From: Flectonema sp. DT1601 | Lineage: Eukaryota; Euglenozoa; Diplonemea; Diplonemida; Diplonemidae | Assembly (NCBI GenBank): GCA_964019425.1 | Contig: OZ025787.1 | Span: forward strand, 1,532,116-1,596,115 | Reading direction: 5' to 3' | DNA length: 64,000 bases | Part shown: positions 53,111 through 64,000 of the stretch, one piece after another | Layout: every line of letters starts with the position of its first letter | Numbering within the stretch: position 1 is the stretch's first letter | Notes under the pieces: model-generated | Seen by the model: only the letters and a program-made list of their open reading frames with translations | What the model was told of the DNA's origin: nothing | Database searches by the model: none | Translations under genes and position numbers: made by a program

Positions 53111-53785
53111 CAAAATCTTGCAGAGGTCATCAACGTAGATAAGATAGAGAAGAGGACCCAGGATCGATCCCTGGGGAACCCCCTTAGCCAGAGTACGGAA
53201 TTCGCTAAAATACCCATTCGCTTCAACTCTAACCTTCCTGTTTGTAAGAAAGTCTGTGATCCATCTGATAATAACATTCGGAACACCCATCTTTACTAAT
53301 TTTAAAAGTATCTTATGGTTGATCCTGTCAAACGCAGCAGTAAAGTCGAATGACAAGAACACTGATCTCTTTTCTTCCATGTGGCTCCTTACGATAGCAT
53401 CTACTAGAACGGTGATCTGCTCGCAGGTATTTCTCCCCTTTCTGAATCCAGCCTGTAGTGGACTGAGCGACGAATGTTTTGTGAGCCAGTGCATGAGTCG
53501 GTCATACACGAGCCTCTCCGCAAGTTTCCCAACAACCGAGGTGAGCGTTATTGGTCTGAAACTCTTTAGTTCATTACGAGGTTTCCCTGCCTTGAACATG
53601 GGCTTGATTAGTCCCTGTTTCCATTGGTACGGTACTTTTGAAGTCTTCCAGGAAGTGTTAATAATTCTCAGGAGGTATTCCACTGTTGCCGGAGTGAAGT
53701 TTTTGATCATCTCATTGTGAACTCCATCAGGTCCTGCAGCCTTGCGGGTCTTCAGGTTCTTAATCGCAGCTTTAATTTCAGCCAT
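53075..53785 (-). pseudogene. LINE reverse transcriptase, N-terminal and palm part
   Basis: It starts in frame with FTMAEIKAAIKNLKTRKAAG and PDG, the usual RT opening. It then shows SFRPITLTSVVGKLAERLV, LSPLQAGFRKGRNTCEQ, the catalytic-Asp block SFDFTAAFDRINHK and the GVPQGSILGPLLYLIYVDDL block. The frame closes at 53075 just before the catalytic DD pair, which continues in another frame in the next segment. The ATG at 53785 is internal; the frame extends a little upstream. Confidence 0.85.
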
Positions 53786-53842
53786 TGTGAAATCACAGCA
53801 AATATTTTATTTCATTATCACCTTCTGAGAGTGCGGGGGCCT

Positions 53843-54667
53843 CTAGCGATAATATTTCCGATTTCGAGACAAACAGGTCCAGAATGCTGATGGTAGATCG
53901 CAGTCAGAGATGTTGTTGACACTGATATCTTTACCAGCATCTTGCTGCAGTTCTTTGATCTTCTTAAACGCAAAGGCAAAGTTGTTACCCTTGTCAAGTT
54001 GATCACGTAGGTGGACACCCTTCGATTTGGTAGAATCAGGGGTTGACGTCTTCCACTTTCGTCTCCGTTTCCCTTTGAAAAGGAGACGTCGACGAATGAA
54101 TTTAGCCGCCACTTCATGAAGTATGTTGTTAAAGAGCTTGGCATTCGCAGTTGCATCATCGGAGAGTCTTGATTTTCTAATTCTCTTTTCGAGCATGGTC
54201 CCAAAGCAGTTCCAGTCCGTAGACTTGAAGTCCCATACAACGCGTTTCTTCGAACCTATCGTGGCCCGTGCAAGTTGGCACATGGGATCCAGTACGGTGT
54301 AGAGAGGTCGATGATCTGACCCATGTTTATTATCTTCTTCAATTGCACTAAATTCTTCAAGAACCATCGAGTTTGAAAAGAATACTACATCTGGCGAGGT
54401 ACCACCCCCCGGGACGTCAGGAAAAGGCCTTGTGATTGACCCCATCTTGTTAGCAACCAGTAGATCATTTTGAGCTGCCCATGCATGTAGAGTTGAACCT
54501 GCTCTCGTCGATTTAAGTGACCACACCGGATGATGGGCATTAAAGTCACCCGCGACGATTGCTTTCGTTGAGACTGGAAGACCTGACTCTCTGATCATGC
54601 ATCCCGGGGGAGCATAAACATTGATGATGTCAATCTTTCCACCTATGTTGACCTTCACGACCTCGAA
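53843..54667 (-). pseudogene. LINE endonuclease domain, N-terminally incomplete
   Basis: From the array edge the frame reads EVVKVNIGGKIDIINVYAPP, then AIVAGDFNAHHPVW, and later SDHRPLYTVLD. GDFN and SDH are catalytic motifs of the APE-like endonuclease that nicks target DNA for target-primed reverse transcription. The N-terminal Asn and QET-type Glu motifs are missing. After the endonuclease comes a linker (RRRLLFKGKRRRKW...), and the frame closes at 53843, before RT. The upstream 9 kb of open frame is satellite translation, not protein. Confidence 0.85.
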
Positions 54668-57600
54668 CCCGCAAACCCGCAAACCCGCAAACCCGCAAAC
54701 CCGCAAACCCGCAAACCCGCAAACCCGCAAACCCGCAAACCCGCAAACTCTCAAACCCGCAAACCCGCAAACCCGCAAACCCGCAAACCCGCAAACCCGC
54801 AAACCCGCAAACCCGCAAACCCGCAAACCCGCAAACCCGCAAACCCGCAAACCCGCAAACCCGCAAACCCGCAAACCCGCAAACCCGCAAACCCGCAAAC
54901 TCGCAAACCCGCAAACCCGCAAACCCGCAAACCCGCAAACCCGCAAACCCGCAAACCCGCAAACCCGCAAACCCGCAAACCCGCAAACCCGCAAACCCGC
55001 AAACCCGCAAACCCGCAAACCCGCAAACCCGCAAACCCGCAAACCCGCAAACCCGCAAACCCGCAAACCCGCAAACCCGCAAACCCGCAAACCCGCAAAC
55101 CCGCAAACCCGCAAACTCGCAAACCCGCAAACCCGCAAACCCGCAAACCCGCAAACCCACAAACCCGCAAACCCGCAAACCCGCAAACCCGCAAACCCGC
55201 AAACCCGCAAACCCGCAAACCCGCAAACCCGCAAACCCGCAAACCCGCAAACCCGCAAACCCGCAAACCCGCAAACCCGCAAACCCGCAAACCCGCAAAC
55301 CCGCAAACCCGCAAACCCGCAAACCCGCAAACCCGCAAACCCGCAAACCCGCAAACCCGCAAACCCGCAAACCCGCAAACCCGCAAACCCGCAAACCCGC
55401 AAACCCGCAAACCCGCAAACCCGCAAACCCGCAAACCCGCAAACCCGCAAACCCGCAAACCCGCAAACCCGCAAACCCGCAAACCCGCAAACCCGCAAAC
55501 CCGCAAACCCGCAAACCCGCAAACCCGCAAACCCGCAAACCCGCAAACCCGCAAACCCGCAAACCCGCAAACCCGCAAACCCGCAAACCCGCAAACCCGC
55601 AAACCCGCAAACCCGCAAACCCGCAAACCCGCAAACCCGCAAACCCGCAAACCCGCAAACCCGCAAACCCGCAAACCCGCAAACCCGCAAACCCGCAAAC
55701 CCGCAAACCCGCAAACCCGCAAACCCGCAAACCCGCAAACCCGCAAACCCGCAAACCCGCAAACCCGCAAACCCGCAAACCCGCAAACCCGCAAACCCGC
55801 AAACCCGCAAACCCGCAAACCCGCAAACCCGCAAACCCGCAAACCCGCAAACCCGCAAACCCGCAAACCCGCAAACCCGCAAACCCGCAAACCCGCAAAC
55901 CCGCAAACCCGCAAACCCGCAAACCCGCAAACCCGCAAACCCGCAAACCCGCAAACCCGCAAACCCGCAAACCCGCAAACCCGCAAACCCGCAAACCCGC
56001 AAACCCGCAAACCCGCAAACCCGCAAACCCGCAAACCCGCAAACCCGCAAACCCGCAAACCCGCAAACCCGCAAACCCGCAAACCCGCAAACCCGCAAAC
56101 CCGCAAACCCGCAAACCCGCAAACCCGCAAACCCGCAAACCCGCAAACCCGCAAACCCGCAAACCCGCAAACCCGCAAACCCGCAAACCCGCAAACCCGC
56201 AAACCCGCAAACCCGCAAACCCGCAAACCCGCAAACCCGCAAACCCGCAAACCCGCAAACCCGCAAACCCGCAAACCCGCAAACCCGCAAACCCGCAAAC
56301 CCGCAAACCCGCAAACCCGCAAACCCGCAAACCCGCAAACCCGCAAACCCGCAAACCCGCAAACCCGCAAACCCGCAAACCCGCAAACCCGCAAACCCGC
56401 AAACCCGCAAACCCGCAAACCCGCAAACCCGCAAACCCGCAAACCCGCAAACCCGCAAACCCGCAAACCCGCAAACCCGCAAACCCGCAAACCCGCAAAC
56501 CCGCAAACCCGCAAACCCGCAAACCCGCAAACCCGCAAACCCGCAAACCCGCAAACCCGCAAACCCGCAAACCCGCAAACCCGCAAACCCGCAAACCCGC
56601 AAACCCGCAAACCCGCAAACCCGCAAACCCGCAAACCCGCAAACCCGCAAACCCGCAAACCCGCAAACCCGCAAACCCGCAAACCCGCAAACCCGCAAAC
56701 CCGCAAACCCGCAAACCCGCAAACCCGCAAACCCGCAAACCCGCAAACCCGCAAACCCGCAAACCCGCAAACCCGCAAACCCGCAAACCCGCAAACCCGC
56801 AAACCCGCAAACCCGCAAACCCGCAAACCCGCAAACCCGCAAACCCGCAAACCCGCAAACCCGCAAACCCGCAAACCCGCAAACCCGCAAACCCGCAAAC
56901 CCGCAAACCCGCAAACCCGCAAACCCGCAAACCCGCAAACCCGCAAACCCGCAAACCCGCAAACCCGCAAACCCGCAAACCCGCAAACCCGCAAACCCGC
57001 AAACCCGCAAACCCGCAAACCCGCAAACCCGCAAACCCGCAAACCCGCAAACCCGCAAACCCGCAAACCCGCAAACCCGCAAACCCGCAAACCCGCAAAC
57101 CCGCAAACCCGCAAACCCGCAAACCCGCAAACCCGCAAACCCGCAAACCCGCAAACCCGCAAACCCGCAAACCCGCAAACCCGCAAACCCGCAAACCCGC
57201 AAACCCGCAAACCCGCAAACCCGCAAACCCGCAAACCCGCAAACCCGCAAACCCGCAAACCCGCAAACCCGCAAACCCGCAAACCCGCAAACCCGCAAAC
57301 CCGCAAACCCGCAAACCCGCAAACCCGCAAACCCGCAAACCCGCAAACCCGCAAACCCGCAAACCCGCAAACCCGCAAACCCGCAAACCCGCAAACCCGC
57401 AAACCCGCAAACCCGCAAACCCGCAAACCCGCAAACCCGCAAACCCGCAAACCCGCAAACCCGCAAACCCGCAAACCCGCAAACCCGCAAACCCGCAAAC
57501 CCGCAAACCCGCAAACCCGCAAACCCGCAAACCCGCAAACCCGCAAACCCGCAAACCCGCAAACCCGCAAACCCGCAAACCCGCAAACCCGCAAACCCGC

Positions 57601-60600
57601 AAACCCGCAAACCCGCAAACCCGCAAACCCGCAAACCCGCAAACCCGCAAACCCGCAAACCCGCAAACCCGCAAACCCGCAAACCCGCAAACCCGCAAAC
57701 CCGCAAACCCGCAAACCCGCAAACCCGCAAACCCGCAAACCCGCAAACCCGCAAACCCGCAAACCCGCAAACCCGCAAACCCGCAAACCCGCAAACCCGC
57801 AAACCCGCAAACCCGCAAACCCGCAAACCCGCAAACCCGCAAACCCGCAAACCCGCAAACCCGCAAACCCGCAAACCCGCAAACCCGCAAACCCGCAAAC
57901 CCGCAAACCCGCAAACCCGCAAACCCGCAAACCCGCAAACCCGCAAACCCGCAAACCCGCAAACCCGCAAACCCGCAAACCCGCAAACCCGCAAACCCGC
58001 AAACCCGCAAACCCGCAAACCCGCAAACCCGCAAACCCGCAAACCCGCAAACCCGCAAACCCGCAAACCCGCAAACCCGCAAACCCGCAAACCCGCAAAC
58101 CCGCAAACCCGCAAACCCGCAAACCCGCAAACCCGCAAACCCGCAAACCCGCAAACCCGCAAACCCGCAAACCCGCAAACCCGCAAACCCGCAAACCCGC
58201 AAACCCGCAAACCCGCAAACCCGCAAACCCGCAAACCCGCAAACCCGCAAACCCGCAAACCCGCAAACCCGCAAACCCGCAAACCCGCAAACCCGCAAAC
58301 CCGCAAACCCGCAAACCCGCAAACCCGCAAACCCGCAAACCCGCAAACCCGCAAACCCGCAAACCCGCAAACCCGCAAACCCGCAAACCCGCAAACCCGC
58401 AAACCCGCAAACCCGCAAACCCGCAAACCCGCAAACCCGCAAACCCGCAAACCCGCAAACCCGCAAACCCGCAAACCCGCAAACCCGCAAACCCGCAAAC
58501 CCGCAAACCCGCAAACCCGCAAACCCGCAAACCCGCAAACCCGCAAACCCGCAAACCCGCAAACCCGCAAACCCGCAAACCCGCAAACCCGCAAACCCGC
58601 AAACCCGCAAACCCGCAAACCCGCAAACCCGCAAACCCGCAAACCCGCAAACCCGCAAACCCGCAAACCCGCAAACCCGCAAACCCGCAAACCCGCAAAC
58701 CCGCAAACCCGCAAACCCGCAAACCCGCAAACCCGCAAACCCGCAAACCCGCAAACCCGCAAACCCGCAAACCCGCAAACCCGCAAACCCGCAAACCCGC
58801 AAACCCGCAAACCCGCAAACCCGCAAACCCGCAAACCCGCAAACCCGCAAACCCGCAAACCCGCAAACCCGCAAACCCGCAAACCCGCAAACCCGCAAAC
58901 CCGCAAACCCGCAAACCCGCAAACCCGCAAACCCGCAAACCCGCAAACCCGCAAACCCGCAAACCCGCAAACCCGCAAACCCGCAAACCCGCAAACCCGC
59001 AAACCCGCAAACCCGCAAACCCGCAAACCCGCAAACCCGCAAACCCGCAAACCCGCAAACCCGCAAACCCGCAAACCCGCAAACCCGCAAACCCGCAAAC
59101 CCGCAAACCCGCAAACCCGCAAACCCGCAAACCCGCAAACCCGCAAACCCGCAAACCCGCAAACCCGCAAACCCGCAAACCCGCAAACCCGCAAACCCGC
59201 AAACCCGCAAACCCGCAAACCCGCAAACCCGCAAACCCGCAAACCCGCAAACCCGCAAACCCGCAAACCCGCAAACCCGCAAACCCGCAAACCCGCAAAC
59301 CCGCAAACCCGCAAACCCGCAAACCCGCAAACCCGCAAACCCGCAAACCCGCAAACCCGCAAACCCGCAAACCCGCAAACCCGCAAACCCGCAAACCCGC
59401 AAACCCGCAAACCCGCAAACCCGCAAACCCGCAAACCCGCAAACCCGCAAACCCGCAAACCCGCAAACCCGCAAACCCGCAAACCCGCAAACCCGCAAAC
59501 CCGCAAACCCGCAAACCCGCAAACCCGCAAACCCGCAAACCCGCAAACCCGCAAACCCGCAAACCCGCAAACCCGCAAACCCGCAAACCCGCAAACCCGC
59601 AAACCCGCAAACCCGCAAACCCGCAAACCCGCAAACCCGCAAACCCGCAAACCCGCAAACCCGCAAACCCGCAAACCCGCAAACCCGCAAACCCGCAAAC
59701 CCGCAAACCCGCAAACCCGCAAACCCGCAAACCCGCAAACCCGCAAACCCGCAAACCCGCAAACCCGCAAACCCGCAAACCCGCAAACCCGCAAACCCGC
59801 AAACCCGCAAACCCGCAAACCCGCAAACCCGCAAACCCGCAAACCCGCAAACCCGCAAACCCGCAAACCCGCAAACCCGCAAACCCGCAAACCCGCAAAC
59901 CCGCAAACCCGCAAACCCGCAAACCCGCAAACCCGCAAACCCGCAAACCCGCAAACCCGCAAACCCGCAAACCCGCAAACCCGCAAACCCGCAAACCCGC
60001 AAACCCGCAAACCCGCAAACCCGCAAACCCGCAAACCCGCAAACCCGCAAACCCGCAAACCCGCAAACCCGCAAACCCGCAAACCCGCAAACCCGCAAAC
60101 CCGCAAACCCGCAAACCCGCAAACCCGCAAACCCGCAAACCCGCAAACCCGCAAACCCGCAAACCCGCAAACCCGCAAACCCGCAAACCCGCAAACCCGC
60201 AAACCCGCAAACCCGCAAACCCGCAAACCCGCAAACCCGCAAACCCGCAAACCCGCAAACCCGCAAACCCGCAAACCCGCAAACCCGCAAACCCGCAAAC
60301 CCGCAAACCCGCAAACCCGCAAACCCGCAAACCCGCAAACCCGCAAACCCGCAAACCCGCAAACCCGCAAACCCGCAAACCCGCAAACCCGCAAACCCGC
60401 AAACCCGCAAACCCGCAAACCCGCAAACCCGCAAACCCGCAAACCCGCAAACCCGCAAACCCGCAAACCCGCAAACCCGCAAACCCGCAAACCCGCAAAC
60501 CCGCAAACCCGCAAACCCGCAAACCCGCAAACCCGCAAACCCGCAAACCCGCAAACCCGCAAACCCGCAAACCCGCAAACCCGCAAACCCGCAAACCCGC

Positions 60601-63600
60601 AAACCCGCAAACCCGCAAACCCGCAAACCCGCAAACCCGCAAACCCGCAAACCCGCAAACCCGCAAACCCGCAAACCCGCAAACCCGCAAACCCGCAAAC
60701 CCGCAAACCCGCAAACCCGCAAACCCGCAAACCCGCAAACCCGCAAACCCGCAAACCCGCAAACCCGCAAACCCGCAAACCCGCAAACCCGCAAACCCGC
60801 AAACCCGCAAACCCGCAAACCCGCAAACCCGCAAACCCGCAAACCCGCAAACCCGCAAACCCGCAAACCCGCAAACCCGCAAACCCGCAAACCCGCAAAC
60901 CCGCAAACCCGCAAACCCGCAAACCCGCAAACCCGCAAACCCGCAAACCCGCAAACCCGCAAACCCGCAAACCCGCAAACCCGCAAACCCGCAAACCCGC
61001 AAACCCGCAAACCCGCAAACCCGCAAACCCGCAAACCCGCAAACCCGCAAACCCGCAAACCCGCAAACCCGCAAACCCGCAAACCCGCAAACCCGCAAAC
61101 CCGCAAACCCGCAAACCCGCAAACCCGCAAACCCGCAAACCCGCAAACCCGCAAACCGCAAACCCGCAAACCCGCAAACCCGCAAACCCGCAAACCCGCA
61201 AACCCGCAAACCCGCAAACCCGCAAACCCGCAAACCCGCAAACCCGCAAACCCGCAAACCCGCAAACCCGCAAACCCGCAAACCCGCAAACCCGCAAACC
61301 CGCAAACCCGCAAACCCGCAAACCCGCAAACCCGCAAACCCGCAAACCCGCAAACCCGCAAACCCGCAAACCCGCAAACCCGCAAACCCGCAAACCCGCA
61401 AACCCGCAAACCCGCAAACCCGCAAACCCGCAAACCCGCAAACCCGCAAACCCGCAAACCCGCAAACCCGCAAACCCGCAAACCCGCAAACCCGCAAACC
61501 CGCAAACCCGCAAACCCGCAAACCCGCAAACCCGCAAACCCGCAAACCCGCAAACCCGCAAACCCGCAAACCCGCAAACCCGCAAACCCGCAAACCCGCA
61601 AACCCGCAAACCCGCAAACCCGCAAACCCGCAAACCCGCAAACCCGCAAACCCGCAAACCCGCAAACCCGCAAACCCGCAAACCCGCAAACCCGCAAACC
61701 CGCAAACCCGCAAACCCGCAAACCCGCAAACCCGCAAACCCGCAAACCCGCAAACCCGCAAACCCGCAAACCCGCAAACCCGCAAACCCGCAAACCCGCA
61801 AACCCGCAAACCCGCAAACCCGCAAACCCGCAAACCCGCAAACCCGCAAACCCGCAAACCCGCAAACCCGCAAACCCGCAAACCCGCAAACCCGCAAACC
61901 CGCAAACCCGCAAACCCGCAAACCCGCAAACCCGCAAACCCGCAAACCCGCAAACCCGCAAACCCGCAAACCCGCAAACCCGCAAACCCGCAAACCCGCA
62001 AACCCGCAAACCCGCAAACCCGCAAACCCGCAAACCCGCAAACCCGCAAACCCGCAAACCCGCAAACCCGCAAACCCGCAAACCCGCAAACCCGCAAACC
62101 CGCAAACCCGCAAACCCGCAAACCCGCAAACCCGCAAACCCGCAAACCCGCAAACCCGCAAACCCGCAAACCCGCAAACCCGCAAACCCGCAAACCCGCA
62201 AACCCGCAAACCCGCAAACCCGCAAACCCGCAAACCCGCAAACCCGCAAACCCGCAAACCCGCAAACCCGCAAACCCGCAAACCCGCAAACCCGCAAACC
62301 CGCAAACCCGCAAACCCGCAAACCCGCAAACCCGCAAACCCGCAAACCCGCAAACCCGCAAACCCGCAAACCCGCAAACCCGCAAACCCGCAAACCCGCA
62401 AACCCGCAAACCCGCAAACCCGCAAACCCGCAAACCCGCAAACCCGCAAACCCGCAACCCGCAAACCCGCAAACCCGCAAACCCGCAAACCCGCAAACCC
62501 GCAAACCCGCAAACCCGCAAACCCGCAAACCCGCAAACCCGCAAACCCGCAAACCCGCAAACCCGCAAACCCGCAAACCCGCAAACCCGCAAACCCGCAA
62601 ACCGCAAACCCGCAAACCCGCAAACCCGCAAACCCGCAAACCCGCAAACCCGCAAACCCGCAAACCCGCAAACCCGCAAACCCGCAAACCCGCAAACCCG
62701 CAAACCCGCAAACCCGCAAACCCGCAAACCCGCAAACCCGCAAACCCGCAAACCCGCAAACCCGCAAACCCGCAAACCCGCAAACCCGCAAACCCGCAAA
62801 CCCGCAAACCCGCAAACCCGCAAACCCGCAAACCCGCAAACCCGCAAACCCGCAAACCCGCAAACCCGCAAACCCGCAAACCCGCAAACCCGCAAACCCG
62901 CAAACCCGCAAACCCGCAAACCCGCAAACCCGCAAACCCGCAAACCCGCAAACCCGCAAACCCGCAAACCCGCAAACCCGCAAACCCGCAAACCCGCAAA
63001 CCCGCAAACCCGCAAACCCGCAAACCCGCAAACCCGCAAACCCGCAAACCCGCAAACCCGCAAACCCGCAAACCCGCAAACCCGCAAACCCGCAAACCCG
63101 CAAACCCGCAAACCCGCAAACCCGCAAACCCGCAAACCCGCAAACCCGCAAACCCGCAAACCCGCAAACCCGCAAACCCGCAAACCCGCAAACCCGCAAA
63201 CCCGCAAACCCGCAAACCCGCAAACCCGCAAACCCGCAAACCCGCAAACCCGCAAACCCGCAAACCCGCAAACCCGCAAACCCGCAAACCCGCAAACCCG
63301 CAAACCCGCAAACCCGCAAACCCGCAAACCCGCAAACCCGCAAACCCGCAAACCCGCAAACCCGCAAACCCGCAAACCCGCAAACCCGCAAACCCGCAAA
63401 CCCGCAAACCCGCAAACCCGCAAACCCGCAAACCCGCAAACCCGCAAACCCGCAAACCCGCAAACCCGCAAACCCGCAAACCCGCAAACCCGCAAACCCG
63501 CAAACCCGCAAACCCGCAAACCCGCAAACCCGCAAACCCGCAAACCCGCAAACCCGCAAACCCGCAAACCCGCAAACCCGCAAACCCGCAAACCCGCAAA

Positions 63601-64000
63601 CCCGCAAACCCGCAAACCCGCAAACCCGCAAACCCGCAAACCCGCAAACCCGCAAACCCGCAAACCCGCAAACCCGCAAACCCGCAAACCCGCAAACCCG
63701 CAAACCCGCAAACCCGCAAACCCGCAAACCCGCAAACCCGCAAACCCGCAAACCCGCAAACCCGCAAACCCGCAAACCCGCAAACCCGCAAACCCGCAAA
63801 CCCGCAAACCCGCAAACCCGCAAACCCGCAAACCCGCAAACCCGCAAACCCGCAAACCCGCAAACCCGCAAACCCGCAAACCCGCAAACCCGCAAACCCG
63901 CAAACCCGCAAACCCGCAAACCCGCAAACCCGCAAACCCGCAAACCCGCAAACCCGCAAACCCGCAAACCCGCAAACCCGCAAACCCGCAAACCCGCAAA
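54668..64000. repeat. Satellite array of 8-bp unit CCCGCAAA (TTTGCGGG on - strand)
   Basis: About 1,166 head-to-tail copies fill 9,333 bp and continue past the window edge. Base variants are confined to the LINE-proximal 500 bp (about 54746-54753, 54901, 55117, 55159). Three units have lost one base (about 61156, 62456, 62601). No stop codon exists in any of six frames: the - strand encodes RVCGFAGL repeats and the + strand PANPQTRK repeats. The - strand has GGG every 8 bp. The C-rich strand runs toward the right, the opposite of a right-hand chromosome end, so it is not simply a terminal telomere in this orientation. Confidence 0.95.

Larger units (their letters stand above)
50618..54667 (-). 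mobile_element. Non-LTR retrotransposon (LINE, I/ingi/jockey-like group), 5' incomplete
   Basis: On the - strand the order is partial AP-type endonuclease, reverse transcriptase, RNase H, C-terminal Cys/His knuckle, 3' UTR of about 480 bp, and a poly(A) tract (50618-50643) ending 5 bp before the tRNA-His gene. RNase H after RT is typical of the I, ingi and R1-related groups. The first 100 or so endonuclease residues are absent: the coding sequence begins at the edge of the CCCGCAAA array. At least two frame breaks divide the ORF (between endonuclease and RT near 53.8 kb, and in RT near 53.09 kb), so this copy is dead. A G-C richer composition than the neighbouring spacer fits a mobile origin. 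Confidence 0.85.

Noticed and set aside
53843-63991. ORFs of more than 3,000 codons across the satellite
   Set aside because: They are open only because the 8-bp unit has no stop in any frame; only the last roughly 270 codons (endonuclease) are real protein homology.
54668-64000. Array as a chromosome-terminal telomere
   Set aside because: The G-rich strand points away from the right-hand window edge, opposite to a normal right telomere, and the unit is not a telomere repeat I recognise.
1-64000. CRISPR arrays, operons with Shine-Dalgarno sites, or bacterial phage modules
   Set aside because: The window is eukaryotic; the only tandem array has no spacers, and no prokaryotic signals were found.

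Overview
The window is nuclear DNA from a eukaryote, most likely a protist. The evidence is conserved eukaryotic genes (TIMELESS/Tof1, the exosome subunit Rrp42, uroporphyrinogen decarboxylase, a cytochrome P450), short GT-AG introns of 64-74 bp with CAG acceptors, a pol III tRNA-His gene, a piggyBac-type transposon and a LINE. I cannot name the phylum. Every confidently called protein gene is on the + strand, and many starts lie just after a pyrimidine-rich tract ending in AG. This fits a directional gene cluster, and possibly spliced-leader trans-splicing, but no spliced-leader gene was seen.

Layout. 1-24.9 kb is gene-dense: a partial membrane protein, an EF-hand-like protein, a doubtful small spliced gene, RRP42, TIMELESS (4 exons), an EGF/glycosyltransferase-like membrane protein, a small two-TM protein, a 3-exon helical-repeat protein, a large type I membrane protein whose coding sequence holds two perfect hairpins, UROD (2 exons), an Sfi1-like centrin-binding protein, and a P450 with unusual motifs. 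24.9-44.1 kb is gene-poor, full of A/T homopolymers and short hairpins, with a few coding-like islands. 44.1-47.4 kb holds one large Cys-rich, Pro/Thr-rich surface protein with a recent internal duplication.

47.5-64 kb is repeat territory. It holds three scattered copies of an uncharacterised repeat (one near 22.9 kb), a decayed piggyBac element with TTAA target duplications, a tRNA-His gene on the - strand, and a broken LINE whose poly(A) end stops 5 bp upstream of that tRNA. Beyond the LINE a 9.3-kb array of the 8-bp unit CCCGCAAA runs off the window. The array replaces the 5' part of the LINE endonuclease and is open in all six frames, so it produces spurious ORFs over 3,000 codons long.

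The conserved genes cover unrelated housekeeping jobs (replication-fork protection, RNA decay, haem synthesis, centriole/basal-body structure) and show no shared pathway. The most unusual signals are the satellite-LINE-tRNA junction, the hairpins inside a coding sequence, and the dispersed repeat family.
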